Shown here one piece after another: positions 11,254 through 23,445 of a stretch of DNA of 64,000 nucleotides (position 1 is its first letter; each line of letters starts with the position of its first letter). The stretch covers positions 930,001 to 994,000 of the forward strand of contig RCSZ01000007.1 in assembly GCA_014898425.1 (NCBI GenBank), given 5' to 3'. This stretch comes from Botryotinia globosa (Eukaryota; Ascomycota; Leotiomycetes; Helotiales; Sclerotiniaceae). The translations under genes were made by a program, and so were the position numbers. The notes beneath the pieces were generated by a model that did no database searches, was not told where the DNA came from, and saw nothing but the letters and a program-made list of their open reading frames with translations.

Positions 11254-13104
11254 CTACTCCATTTTCTTCCCCAATTTCTCGCCAATCCCATGGACCTTCT
11301 CACCAATGCCATGCACATGTGCATGTACATGACCATGACCATGACCATTCGCATTACCCATCGGATTCTGTCTGTCCCACGTACTAGCCTTACTCATCGT
11401 TCTCTTTCTCATCGTGGCCATGATTTCCTTCTCCATATCATCGCTTCCCTTCTCCAAATCAATATCCTCTAAATTATATCTCCTCTCGCGCTTCTTCTCC
11501 CACACATACCACCATCCTACTATAATCATCGTGCACGGAATCGTCACTGCCCAATATAACCAGAAGCTCTCGCTAACAGCCGGTGTTCCCGGTTCGTTCT
11601 GGAAATTGAAAAAAGTCATCGAGAAGACGGAAGCGAGATAGGCGCCGGGGAAGAAGATGGCACTGAGGAGCGAAATAGTTTTCATCGTGCTAGAATCGCG
11701 TTTTGCAGCGTGAGCAAGCTGACGTTGTTCTTTGGCCATCTGGAAGTTGAGTTTGGATTCTTTTTGGGCGATGATGTTGTAGAGCTAGTTTTCTATGATT
11801 AGTTATGCAAAGACTGAGCGGAGGGGAGTACGAACTGCACTTCTTTGGATATCCAATCTCTGTAATGTTGTATATGCGTAACTATCGATACCTTGAAGCT
11901 TCACCCGATAGAAGTCAAATCTTGCTAACATGCTAGCCTGTAAAGCTCTCATAGTTTCGTCCTTTCTCCTCTCTGGCAATTTTTCCTCAAACATCTTCAT
12001 TGCTTTCTCCAGCTGTGCTAAAATCTGCAGATAAGCCTTCGGTCTCTTCCATAGCACTTGGGAATGACATTCAACCAAATCTCTGTTGATAGCATCGAGA
12101 TCTATAACTCCTTCCCTCACATATCCCTCTTTCTCTTCGATCTCCGAACGCATTGATACAGCATGCTCGAGTTTCCGCAGCCAGTCACGTGCATCTCGTT
12201 GCTTGAGATCGGTTTTGTATGATATGTCGTGGGAAAAGATGATGGCTGGCAACAGCATCGGATGTCCGATTTGGAGAATACAAGCTTTGAGATGTCTAAT
12301 GGATTCTACCATGTCGGAACTTTCTGTGCCTTTTGCATATCCAGTTGTCAACCCAGAGTTGATATCATGAGAAAGAGTTAGTTCCCAACCACGCGTCAGC
12401 CCCTTTTTCCGGACATCACTTTTGCGATTCACGATTTCTGATGATGTGTTAGCTGATGTCTAGGTTATAGAAGAATGAAAACATGCGTAGATGGGGATTC
12501 TTTTCATCTTGATCATAAGCAGCCCAGAATATAGGACCGACGGCACTCCCAGATTCGATTGATCTAAAAGGTAAATTCATTGTCTTCACCATGGAAATAT
12601 ATGTAGCAGATGGGAAACTGAGGACATTGGTAGCGAAAGTATCTGGGTGCTTGGCATTTAATTGAAGGCTGTAAAAATGTCAGTATCTCATCATGAAAGG
12701 TTGGTCGATGAATGCTCACATCAACCGAACACATGCTATCTGCTCCACTCCATCAGGTAATTCTGGAGGAGCAAAAGCACCCTATAGAAAAATCGGAGTT
12801 AGTGAAATCCCACGATATCAAGGACAATCCATCGCACCCTTCGATTAAGAAAATTCTCAAATTCATCAGGTGTTAAAGGATGTTCCTCTATCGTATTCAA
12901 AGTAGGATCCTGCAACGAAGTTAGCAATGATTTTTCACTATTTCTGAAGCATCTCTTACCGAATAAGATACCATCTCCAAATAAGTAGTATGCTCGATAA
13001 CATTTCTGCACCGAGCGACATTTGAGCTATCAGATATCAAATCAGTAAACTTCCCCAAAGCAGATTCAAGCTCATAATACTCACGTAAACATATAATCAT
13101 CCAT
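11254..13104 (-). CDS. CorA-like two-TM membrane protein
   Basis: CorA-superfamily proteins form pentameric channels for Mg2+ or other divalent cations; many fungal paralogues are divergent and uncharacterised. Exons are 13104..13085, 13026..12960, 12909..12838, 12781..12720, 12668..12487, 12437..11836 and 11784..11254 (511 residues), with introns of 49-58 nt. A long, mostly helical N-terminal region leads to a helix with QRQLAHAAKRDSSTMKTISL, then two TM segments (LLSAIFFPGAYLASVFSMTF and YWAVTIPCTMIIVGWWYVW). The usual GMN loop signature is not present; the equivalent loop reads SMTFFNFQNEPGTP. The C-terminus is His/Gly-rich (GHGHGHVHAHVHG), a plausible metal-binding tail. The fifth intron needs a GC donor. 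The first exon is very short, so an upstream start is possible. Confidence 0.78.
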
Positions 13105-13934
13105 CTTTGCAAATATTCATGTATTAATTATGGTTATGAAATTCCTTCTAGCGATCTTAGATTTTGAGATACTTATGCAAAATAATTCACTATATCAAAA
13201 TCGTCTTTCCCAGTTCAAGAATCGGTGGTCAGCCGGGTCTTCACATTCAAAGTCACTCCTCAACAATCAATTAGGATCAAAAACTCTTGCAACAAATCGT
13301 AAGACAAACTAAAAGAAGGCAGAAAAACACAGAGAGGAGAAAAGACTCAATTCATATTCCAGAACAAAGATATTCCTCCGGTACATGAAGCGGCTCTGGC
13401 GTTAATCCCCGCTACAAACCCGTGTCAGCGGGCAAATCTGGGTCTGACAGATAGATAATCGGAGTGGATACTGCTGTGCTTATGGAGAATTAGATGCCAA
13501 GTCCGTGTTGACAGGGATTTATTTCTTGCGGTGAGAACTGCAGGTCTAGGCTCAGTGAGGCTTTGATCAGTGATGATTTTTTAAAAAGAGGCTGGAGAAT
13601 GGACTACAGAGTTTTGAGGGTGAAGATTGATTGGTGCGTTGTACGATCTGGGGTTCACCGAGTAGAATGGACTAGAATCTTTGAATGAGAGGCATGAAGA
13701 TGAAGACATAATAAGTTTTGACTGTTTCATATAAATCTTTAGGGGCTCAATTATTAATCTCGTTAAGAGACTCCTGTGCTAATCAAAGAAAACCGTTAAG
13801 GGATATACTATATCTTATCATCAATTAATCTATGAATTCAAAAGTGTCTAGGTATTAAGGTACACGGCCTTTCCAACTCTTATACAAACTCCGCCCGCTA
13901 TGCCCATGAGAAAGTACAAACTGTATAAGATTTA
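13105..13934. other. Intergenic: CorA-like promoter and 3' UTR of the LMBR1 gene
   Basis: About 830 bases between two minus-strand genes. It should hold the promoter of the CorA-like gene and the transcript end of the LMBR1 gene. No open frame with coding character or distinct motif is seen. Confidence 0.5.
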
Positions 13935-16059
13935 TTACAATCTTACCCTTCCTTCTTGATTACCACCTCCAAACCAGCGAGTGAAATCGTTCCCACTCCT
14001 GCTTGATTGTCCGTCATTTTCATCATCTCCTCCCATCCACTTCGGTTTCTTGATTCCCTCGAGGAACCGTGGTGGTTCAAAAGTGTCGATGGTGTTCTTC
14101 ATTCGGTGTCCCAGTGCCTCAAAAAAGTTCTCATCTTCGGGTTCGACGCGGCGTTGTTGGGGCTCAGCACTTGGTCTCGAGGTAGATGCTGTGCCAAGGG
14201 CTCGTTGCCTCTCGGCTCGCGGTACAGTCAATATAGGAGCCGCCCGATTGTTAGGGTTGTTCGGAACCGAACGTCGATCTACAGAAACTTCCCCAAGTCC
14301 ACCGAGTGATGAATGGCCACCATTCAGCTCGCGCTCAATCAGATCACGACCTTCACGCCAAGACCCTGTACCATAGCCACTTTCATTCTCTTCATCCTCG
14401 TCTTCAATGACTCCTCCATATCCCACACAATCTTTGACTTTTCCATATAAATTGAAAAGGGTTGCGCATACAGGAACTAATATAAATATTGGAAAAAACC
14501 AATCAAACCAGTCCCCTAAAGGTGTAAATACAATCAACTTTCCAAGAAACTTGTAAAACATCGTCTTTTTGTAGACATCTGGCGGGAGAAAGGTAATGAA
14601 GTTAAAGGAAAGTGGCACGGAAAGCTTGGCTACTTGCATTGCAAACCACATAGCAGCCTCTCCATGAGTGTTTCTCCTGACAAGTGCGCGTCCCCGCCAA
14701 ACCTTGACTTCAGACAAGGAACTCAAAGCTGCTGCACACATGTACAAGATCCAGAAAGATGCAATCACCTGGCCTGCGAATCCAATTTCGCCTTTTTCAC
14801 TATCCCGATGATGGACAACTGTGACAGCAATAATAGAGAAAATGGGGTTGATGGACTTGATGAATTCAGACCAAATGATACATATCGACGCGAGAGTCAA
14901 AACAACTCCCAACGCAGTTTTGGAGTACGGTAGGAAGATGTACTCGTAAAGATACCGAGTATGAGGTGTAAAAATGGTGATTCGATTGAATGCAGAAGAA
15001 TGAGGGGAGCTCTGGCCGATTTCAATCTTCTTTGATGCCGCTGAATCCAATACAGTTTGTGTGTGCACCGCATCTTTGAGAAGTCGATCCCATTCATCGA
15101 GGTATCGGGCACGACTGTGTCTAGCTCTTGTCAGCTGGCGACTGAGATCAGCCAGATATCGTTCCGTAATGACATTTGGAATAGTTGCATTTGGTTCAGA
15201 CATCCGCCGCGACAAAGTTCGCGGTCGAGATTCGGGTAAATGTGTTTCATCCGCAAGTTCCTCGATCCAGTCCTTAAAGTCCCTCGCAGTACCTGTTTTC
15301 CGTTGAGCCAACTGGGCAACCTGTGCCTCCAAATCCTCCAATTTCTGAATTGCCTCCTCCATATTTTCATGGACTTTAGGTGCTCGAGTTTGAAGCCTCC
15401 TTAATTTTCCACTAATGCTTGCATTTCTAAAAAGGTTTCGAGGTATTGCGACAAGCCCATGACCCATGAGATAAATGGCCAAAACCAACCCCCAACAGTA
15501 TGCGAGAGCCATAACGACACTCTTTAATGACTCTGGAGACACTCCTTCTTTGATAAAAATGTATAACATCGTAGCCAGGCCGGCCCCGAGAATAAGGGCT
15601 TGATACTGGGCATTTGCGCGCAAAGAAAATAGTAGGCGGCCTTTTGGATCTCGATAACCGGCATCAGCATATTCAGCAAGTATGGGTAAAATGAACCTGG
15701 TGAAATATCAGTATAGTCTCAGGTAGAGAGGCATGAAGTGTCTCGAACCAAGTCAAGGCAAATGTGAGCCAGTATGTGATGCGCCAGGCGACCAACAGCA
15801 CTCGATCGTAAAGCCATATTCCTCGACTTCCCGCATCTTCAGTCCTTGCACTTGAAGCAAGATCAATAGGAACAAGTAGTACGATACTGGCCGGCAGCCA
15901 GAGCGCGAAAAAGATAGGAACTAGAAGGTATGCCGGAGTTGTACGGATTGGCAGATAATGTCGGAGTATAAGTAGTACAACTAGACTAATAACCAACAGG
16001 GCAATCAGAGCAAATATCTCTGAGCCTATCGGGGATGATGTTGCCAGCGTTTCTATCAT
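13935..16059 (-). CDS. LMBR1 domain-containing multipass membrane protein
   Basis: LMBR1-family proteins are polytopic membrane proteins; animal relatives include LMBRD2, linked to receptor signalling, and LMBRD1, lysosomal cobalamin export. The fungal role is unknown. Exons are 16059..15749 and 15696..13935 (690 residues). The single intron (52 nt, GTTCGA..CACCAG) is weak at the donor, but splicing gives the conserved WLTFALTWFILPILAEYADA segment, whereas read-through ends in a stop 15 codons later. Several hydrophobic helices lie at the N-terminus (EIFALIALLVISLVVLLILR) and in the middle, separated by a charged coiled coil (EEAIQKLEDLEAQVAQLAQR). A long disordered cytosolic tail carries FEALGHRMKNTIDTFEPPRF near the end. 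Layout resembles LMBRD2 more than LMBRD1. Confidence 0.85.
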
Positions 16060-16654
16060 AACTATTATATCAGAACAATAGTAGAAAGTATTTCCATTTG
16101 GAAGAGTGTGAAAAGGTGATATATCAACAATCGATAGAATGACTATTTATCTGTTATTCTACCAGTTCTGATGTTTGGATGTTTGGATGTTTGGGTGAGT
16201 GATGAATGATATTGAATGGGCCCTAGTGAATTATTTATTATTAGTGTGTATACCGACTTGGATACCGACTTGTATGATGAATTCGTACAATGAAGCATTA
16301 ACTAGGTAGCGCCTATGGCCCACTAAAGGACTTCCAAGGTTCCAAGGTTCCTGTAATTAGTTCTGCCTCGTCCGCTTTTGTTGGTAAATTCATCCACAAG
16401 CTTGTATGGACCGGTGATGACTAATCTAATCACCGATAAGTGTCGATTCACCTGGGCATCTAGTGATAGGTAACCTTGCAAAAAATCTTTTTGGGGATTC
16501 CGATTTCCCGATTATCACATGAAATCTTACCATTTCAATCAACCCACCAACCCACCAAGCCAAAGTTGCAAAAAGAAAATCGCATTTTGAGCAAAGAGCA
16601 AACAGGACAAAAGGGTGTACCCACAAGTCATCACCATCAATCGCTGACTGCATC
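16060..16654. promoter_or_regulatory. Divergent promoter region, LMBR1 gene / acidic protein gene
   Basis: About 600 bases between head-to-head start codons. It includes three tandem GATGTTTG units near 16169-16193, TACCGACTTG repeated at 16250 and 16263, and an imperfect repeat TTCCAAGG at 16330-16350. Both promoters must be here. Confidence 0.5.
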
Positions 16655-18405
16655 ATGGCTAATGAAACTCAATTCCATACACCTTCAACAATTCAAAATG
16701 AAGCACATTCAGTGAGAAACCTAGGAACTTATGGGAATGAACATGGCAATGGTACTGGTAGTAGATATTCAGATTTACCAGATTATCCATCAAGTAAGTA
16801 GCGAGCTCCCGCGTCACATTTCTCTAATATCACACTGCTGACTCGATAAATAGATAGACGTGAATTGACCGTCAACGATATTGCAGATATAGATGATCCA
16901 ATAGAATTGTTGGAAAAACTTACAAATACAAGATGGGACTCATCTCGCAATCACGAGATTCCTAAATCTACCAGCACAAATGCACAATTCGCGACCCTTT
17001 TGAAAGCTGCCGATACGGCTGGAGGGGTAAATGGCATGCGATCAGGCACACCATCAAGCAATAATGGCAACGGACAAAGTACTCGAGGTTCACCAAGCAA
17101 TGCATCCTCGAAGCATCGCAGAGATGAATCGGAAGATGCAGCAGAGGAAGTCGGGGAAATGTTTGGTTTTATAAATGCTAAATCTAGACCAAGAAAGGTG
17201 AGAAAACTGACAGAGGAAGAGGAAGAGGAAGCTGCGAGAGAACGAGAAATATGGGGGTCAGAACCTTCTGATATCGAGGAAGAGGATGAAGAGGTCGAGG
17301 GTGAAGGCGAGGGTGATGATAACGATTCTCGAGCTAAATCGTCGACAATTCCTGATCTTAACCCAAGAGCGCATGGTGTTTATTCAGCTGCTGCACTCTT
17401 CCGAAAATCAACAGCAACTAACAGAAAATACACTAGTAAGTCTCCCCGTTATTATCATATAACAATGTGGCTAACCACATTGTAGGACCGGCAATGTCGA
17501 AGCTTTTTGCAAAGTTGGAGTTAGCACCTGAAGACTTCATCACGCTACAAGCTGCAGCCAAGGACTATATGTTAGACCCGAGTCACCCAGATCGAAGCGC
17601 ATGTGTCGGTACTAAAGAAAAAAGAGATAATGATATGACGAAGCTAAAGCTCTATGCATGTGTCAGAAATTTCTTGGCCGACGAGGCAGAAGGAGGAGAG
17701 GGATGGGGCCAAAAGCTTTTCAGTAAGGATTCTCCAAGTGGTGCTACCAGGAAGTGCATGTGGCCCCAAATGCCGAATAGGTGAGTTTTATAATTATCGA
17801 TTCAAGTGCCATTCTTTTGACAGTCATCTAGGATCATCACCAGAATTACCCCTTTATTGCGTCGCATGGTCACCAATGAGAGACAGCGACTATATGCCCT
17901 TAATCTAAGAATCCAAAAAAAGAAAGAGGAAGAGCTTTCCCAACTACACGCCGCGGCGTTTTCTCACGGCACTCAGGCATCCAGCCCCTCAACAATTGAT
18001 CCCAAACTCAGTTTGCCTAATCAAATTGCATCCACTCAAGCCGTAGCAGTCAATGCGACCACTAATAGAGTACCTGAGCCACAAATAGCTAAAATCCCCA
18101 AAAATGGTTCCAAGCAGCCAGCACCACTTGAGTACCATATCAACATTGTTCATAATGGCAAACGTATCCGGGATATGTTTACCTTAAATCCCACAAACTG
18201 TGTAGGGTTTGTCAGCTTTACTGCACATGTTGACGCGGCAGTAAAAGCACCTTATAAGAAGACAGTTATGAAGGTTTTAGGTCCCAATGGCTTGGTCGAG
18301 GTCAAATCGGAAGCAACGTATGCCATGGCTCTATTATCAGTCAGAAAGACAGAGTGGATGGATGGAGATGTTAAAATAGTCGTTGAGACGGAAAAGGTTC
18401 AATGA
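16655..18405 (+). CDS. Conserved-looking acidic nuclear-type protein, function not recognised
   Basis: I do not recognise this family. Exons are 16655..16793, 16854..17435, 17486..17780 and 17832..18405, joined in frame to 529 residues. Introns of 50-60 nt have canonical GTAAGT/GTGAGT donors. The N-terminus is polar and Asn/Ser-rich. About residues 130-160 hold a basic patch (KSRPRKVRKLTEEEEEEAAR) followed by a long Asp/Glu run, as in many nuclear proteins. A folded region follows (AALFRKSTATNRKYTRPAMS, KLFAKLELAPEDFITLQAAA) with a helical K/R/E segment (RRMVTNERQRLYALNLRIQK). The last 90 residues look like a compact beta-rich domain (PLEYHINIVHNGKRIRDMFT). A chromatin or transcription role is only a guess from composition. 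It is convergent with the methyltransferase gene. Confidence 0.75.
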
Positions 18406-18758
18406 TTTGGGTATAATTCGGAGGCGATAGGCGCAAAACAGTGGCGGCGTTATAGATTAAAGGGAATGCTCAAATTGGGCTCATATTGGTGTTTTACTTT
18501 ATTCTCACCAGTCTGTTCTGTGCCTGTTGGTTTTCCAGAGAAGCGGAGGACATTCTCTGCGGTCTTTTGATGGTCTGCCACTAATTGGTGTGAACCTCTC
18601 TATACTATGATTATAGCTATCTACGGATGCCTCGTTCTAGCTCTTGAGCAACATATTTGGAAAGCATCCCAATAAACACCATTATCCTCGCTGCTGGAGC
18701 ATGAAAGAGATGATGTGTAAATGAGTCGTGTACAATAACTTTCTTTCGATGGACAGGT
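18406..18758. other. Short convergent intergenic region
   Basis: About 350 bases between the stops of the acidic protein gene and the methyltransferase gene; it holds both 3' UTRs. Nothing else is seen. Confidence 0.6.
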
Positions 18759-19739
18759 TTATCGTCTCTTCAGAACGGCAATTACCAGCCATCGCTTTCT
18801 CGCGATTGCATCTCGATCCTCTGCTCCTCTATCCGCAACCCACACTCTCTCAACACCATTAGCATCTCTCTCATATATTGTTTCTATCTCCAAGCCAGCT
18901 GCTGTCAGCTTTTCCTCTTCGAAGAACCCACGCATTAGTTCCCGGCCTGTGTGAAATCCTGCGCAGATCCAAGCCCTAGATATGTATTGAATCAGCTATT
19001 CTGTCAATGGGGAAGTTTGATCACTCATCTGTGCCCAACACAATAATCGCCACTGGGTAGTATGGGGCAAGAGAATTTAGAAAGAACAAAGCCTCATGAT
19101 AACTCACCGCCCATCTTCCTTCAAAAACCACCTAATCGACTTCAAAAGGTTCTCATGCTGCCAAGGCATCCACAAACAATCCGACGCAATCACTCTACTA
19201 AAACTCTTTCGATTCGCAATCGAAAATTCATCGGTCAATACTCCCCACTCGTGCCCCTGTACTTTCACATCCCCAAACCCGTTCGTCTCGATATTCTTCG
19301 CTACATTCTTCTTTAGATTCGCAAGCACATTTTCGTCCGGATAATCACTTAAAACCACTTCTTCTGCCCCCATCAACGCAGCCACTATGCCTGCTAATCC
19401 CGTCCCACTACCAACCTCTAAAACTCTCTCGCCTGTGACTTCCCATCGTTCTCTACCGCCTCGCTTTCCATCCCCTTCTTCAAAAAATTCGGCGAGTTGT
19501 AACCCTGCGTTCCAGAGATAATGCGCGAATAGCAATCTTCCCTTCTCGCTAAGGGGAGAGGATAATTCGAGAACTATCTCGCCGAGAGTTGGCGAGGAGT
19601 AGATGATGTGTTGATCTTTATCGCCGTGCTGATTCTGAATATCGTCGGGGAAGAGAGCGGAGAAGGACGATTGGAAAAGATCTTCGGGCTCCGTTTGCTC
19701 TGGCTCGATGCGGAGTTTATCGGTCAGTATGCGAGACAT
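18759..19739 (-). CDS. Efm7/Nnt1-type SAM-dependent protein methyltransferase
   Basis: This seven-beta-strand methyltransferase is of the group often annotated as nicotinamide N-methyltransferase in fungi; yeast Efm7 (Nnt1) methylates the N-terminus and adjacent Lys of eEF1A. Exons are 19739..19108 and 18975..18759 (282 residues); the intron is 132 nt with a GTGAGT donor. The SAM-binding motif I is VLEVGSGTGLAGIVAALMGA, followed by the acidic loop VVLSDYPDENVLANL. A YLWNAGLQLAEFFEEG motif precedes it, as in Efm7-like enzymes. The post-motif segment VIASDCLWMPWQHENLLKSI and the final exon (WICAGFHTGRELMRGFFEEE) complete the fold. Substrate assignment rests on family resemblance only; another lysine or N-terminal methyltransferase of the same superfamily is possible. 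Confidence 0.82.
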
Positions 19740-22470
19740 TTTTTGTGGCGTTTTGGGATGGGATTTTAGAGGTTAGATGGGATTTTGGTGACGTTTGATT
19801 GTTGGATGGTAGGGATGTGCTTTTTTTTGGCATGAGGCTTGCTTGGGAAGGTGGGGTGGAATAGATGCTGTGGGTCCGCATTAGCGTTGCGGGACGACCC
19901 CTCATCCGTGATGACTAGCTTGTACATTGTAAACAGGAGATGGATTGTCGATGTTTTTGGGTGATTGACGAAGAAAGTTCAGTGGGTAATTTGTCTAGAA
20001 TTTATACAATGAAGTGCTGCGATTCCCCAAGTGGATCTCGATAGCAATATGGAAAGGCCCTATCCGCAGGCGATTCGAGAATGAGATGAGGGTTCCGTCT
20101 ACTATAGATGCCAAGAAACCGTGAGGCAATGGCGAGCTACTCAAGACCGATACTATTCTACTTCTTACTGGGCCCTGATGCAGAGTACACAGAAGACTCT
20201 ATAACTTTACAAATCCAGCAAATCTCTCAGTCAAGACCAACTTTGAGGATGTATTGATGAGATTTCATGACCAACGGTAGCGACTCTGTTCCTTAAACTG
20301 CCCAACAGCTTCTTCCTCTCGGCAAAGTTCCATCTAGTTTATCATCGTTGCTACCGCTGTCATTCAACCTCTATCATCCAATTCTCCATCGCCGAAATTG
20401 TGGCCAGTTACCGAAATCTTTCGAGTGGCGGGACATGGCCCATCTTCGTATCTACACCCTTCTTATATTACCAACAGGACAACTGCTATCGAGAGTTCTG
20501 TTTCGGTCAGACATAAACTCTAGTCGCCGTAGGTTAGTGTCAATGGATACATTAGCCGTTGAGAAGGCCCCTTCTAGTCTTTGGCTTGGTCAATATATAA
20601 CCTTGCGACTATGGTAGATCTTGTCATGTTAGTGTGATCTCACAAGGTAGATCATCTTGTCTATTGGTAGGTTCGTTGGAATTGGATCTCAAAGTCAAGA
20701 TTTAAGCGTACTACATTCACTTGAACAATTTTCCAAAAGATATCTTGATCCTATTTGAGGTTCAAGGCTTCGCTCTTGAATGAGATCCATGGTCATTTTC
20801 GTGGTCGCTCAGATCATCGTACACCTGTATGTCTTGGTGCGCTTTCATCAAGTGGCCTCCTCGTGCCAGTCCGTCTCATGTCGGATTCAAGAAAATCAAA
20901 AAGTATGAAATTGTGACAAGAGCTTAAGCAATATAGATCTGATGTGAACCCCATACTCTCCTCAGTCGAAAAGATGATATCCCTGATCTCGTTGCCACAC
21001 TAGAAACAATACTCACCACTGCCAACAAAATTTATTTCCTGCTGTCATTTGAAAGTTAACCTATCGCCGAATTTGATATCGCATGTTGTTTCGGTACCAA
21101 CAAGGCCACAGTAGAAATCAGGTTTTGCCCACTAAACACAGCTCTGACGAGAAACCATATCATTCCCGGGGCCAAAAATGACACAGAATTTCTGGATTCT
21201 CACTTTTTGTGTACAGATCCCCACTCTTATTATTCTACGCGTAAATAAGAACTGAGATGGGAGTAGATCCATGAACTCAGCAGGTGAAAATGATACGACC
21301 GAATGTTGAGGATTGGGTCAATCTAAATCGTCCTTGTAATTGTCGATTGAAAGTTCGAAAAAGGAGATGGAGAATCAAAACGAGAAGAGAAAACGAAAAA
21401 GGTAAATAGTAGTTTTTAAAAACAGAGAAAGAGGTAAAACTCCGAGAAGGAAGTTCACAATAGCAAATCTTCAGGCAAAAGCCCTAATGTTACAAATTTA
21501 AAATCAAAACTCAACTACATCGACACTGAAGCACAAACCGAGAGATTGACCAAGAACACTGATCATCGCAGCCCATAGGGAGCAGCCGCTTGTTCCCAAA
21601 TTTTTGAAGGTGACAGACTCGTTCAAAGACATCTATATATGTAGTTTCTCGCTTCGCAGATGTGGCATTCCGCGTGCTCACTTACCAAACTTCGTACCAT
21701 ATACTACACACCACATAATACATATTCACTTCTTCATGACATAGGAATGTAGACCCAAACAACAACGCTACCTTCAGAAATAAACAGAGATCTTTTTGGA
21801 ATTGGGACACAGCCCCAATCCATTGTTGCTGACGTTCCTGGAGTGATTTTCGATAGATTGAAATCATTTTTTTTGCGCCTTTGAATTTATTTAGGTGGTA
21901 AAGTAGGCAATTGATGGCGGAGGACTTTTTGGTGCTAGGTGGTCGGATGATGGAAGTGGAGAGCTGGTGAATTTTTGAGAGATGCTCTATTGCCAACAAT
22001 TGCCTTCATGTTAATTTTCTGGCTGGACAGAATGCTGGGTTGGGGATAGTCGTCATCATCTACTTTCCAAATGAATGAAAATAGCTCTTGGTCTTGACAT
22101 GAGGTTCATCATAGGTGAGGTGCGCCCAGTACAAAAACATCTTAACGCCGTCTCGTAAATGAACGCAAAGGGTCAGAAATAAAAGAATAGACTCATTGTA
22201 CTAAAAAGGGGCATCTACGGCTATCAGACCAGCCTCTATTCCCAGATAACCACAGCCGATACAATAAGAACTTTATTATTATCCGAATCAGCCTTTAGTG
22301 CTTCCCAATTGTAGACTGCTGCTTGACTGGTGAAGCGTAGCATGATGTTTCACAAAAGCAGGCATAATTTGTTGAAAGATGAAACAGTATAACATTGACA
22401 GTCATTGTTTTCACTTAAACGTGTTTGATAAACGGGTATCGTAATACAGTCCAACTCCATAAAATTTCCA
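19740..22470. other. 2.7-kb gene-free region
   Basis: This lies between the start of the methyltransferase gene and the 3' end of EFG1. The first few hundred bases act as a promoter. Around 20200-20640 one frame reads as protein-like text but is broken by stops and has no start, so it may be a decayed gene or an untranslated transcript. Near 21360-21420 is a purine-rich AGAAAAGAGAAA run. No gene, tRNA or transposon ends were found. Confidence 0.45.
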
Positions 22471-23445
22471 TTACTCCTCGAAGAAACCTCCATCGCTAAC
22501 ATTACCATCTTGAGCCTCGTCCGCTCTCGCTCCTTCTACGGCCCCAAATGCTTGGTTCTTAGAAAATCCAGTAGATTTATTCTTTGCGATCTTTGTAGCC
22601 CTAGAATCTTTCACCCCGCGTTGAGCTCTTCTCTGGCGTCGATTCATTCCTGTAGTATCGATAGCTGGAGCTTGCACGACAGGCTTTGCTTTTGGTGTCA
22701 ACTTGGGTTTTACAAGCTTTCTCTCTGGAAGTCTGACAGGCTTTGTAGTCGAAACGGTGATATCCGGTTTTCTATTCCGTAATCGATCAAGAGTTCCTTC
22801 TTCCATGCACTTTTCGACCTCCTTCCACATTGGAGGTTTTTCCTTCGTCGCTTTATCTTCTGCATCCTCTCCCGAGCCCTTTGGTGGATAAATACTGACG
22901 TATGTTTCACTTAGAGGGTGGTATTGAGTGTAATTGAGATCTACCTCGAGAATGTGCATTTCATCCTTCAATTGCTCGACTTCCTCAGTAGATTCAGATT
23001 CCAGAAGACGTTTTCGGAGTTTCTTTAATTGCCTGGTAGCCTTTTGACGCTCTATAATTCCCAATTAGTCTTATGGAAAGCAAATCCTGTGCCGAGGGAG
23101 TAACACACCAAAGAACCTGACCATATGGTATTTCTTTATCATTTTCTGTCTAATCTTCTCAGCTTCTGCAGAGGCCAATTCTTGTTGGTATGCGGCAAGA
23201 GCTCGCTCATCCTCCAGGCGCACATCTGCAGGAAGATCTTGCGCCCTCTCAAGCTTCCTTGTGATGTCTCTTATCTTCTTTTTTATGGTGTTGACACTGG
23301 AGGCATGAGCTTGTTTTTTGTTAAATGCAGGTTCTGACTTTCTTTTTTTTGTAGGTTTTGGTTCATCGCCGTAGACTTGAATTTGTCTAGATGGATGCAC
23401 TACTTCTGCGGCATCAGAATCCGAGAGTTTACGCTTCGGTGCCAT
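22471..23445 (-). CDS. efg1: rRNA-processing protein Efg1
   Basis: Efg1 is a nucleolar component of the small-subunit processome needed for early 18S pre-rRNA cleavage. Exons are 23445..23109 and 23052-side exon 23051..22471 (305 residues); the intron is 57 nt. The N-terminus is basic with nuclear-localisation clusters (KPTKKRKSEP). The Efg1 core starts VNTIKKKIRDITRKLERAQD and continues KYHMVRFFERQKATRQLKKL across the splice junction, then LNYTQYHPLSETYVSIYPP. These are the family's diagnostic blocks. The tail is Lys-rich with an RRQRRAQRG patch and an acidic end. Length is close to that expected for filamentous fungi. It is divergent from SEA4 across 171 bases. Confidence 0.93.

Noticed and set aside
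11127..11472. His-rich and Met/Thr-rich plus-strand frames
   Set aside because: They are antisense to the repetitive His-coding tail of the CorA-like gene.
21682..21999. 105-codon minus-strand open frame in the 2.7-kb gap
   Set aside because: Low-complexity text, no domain or signal, and no splice partners; expected by chance.
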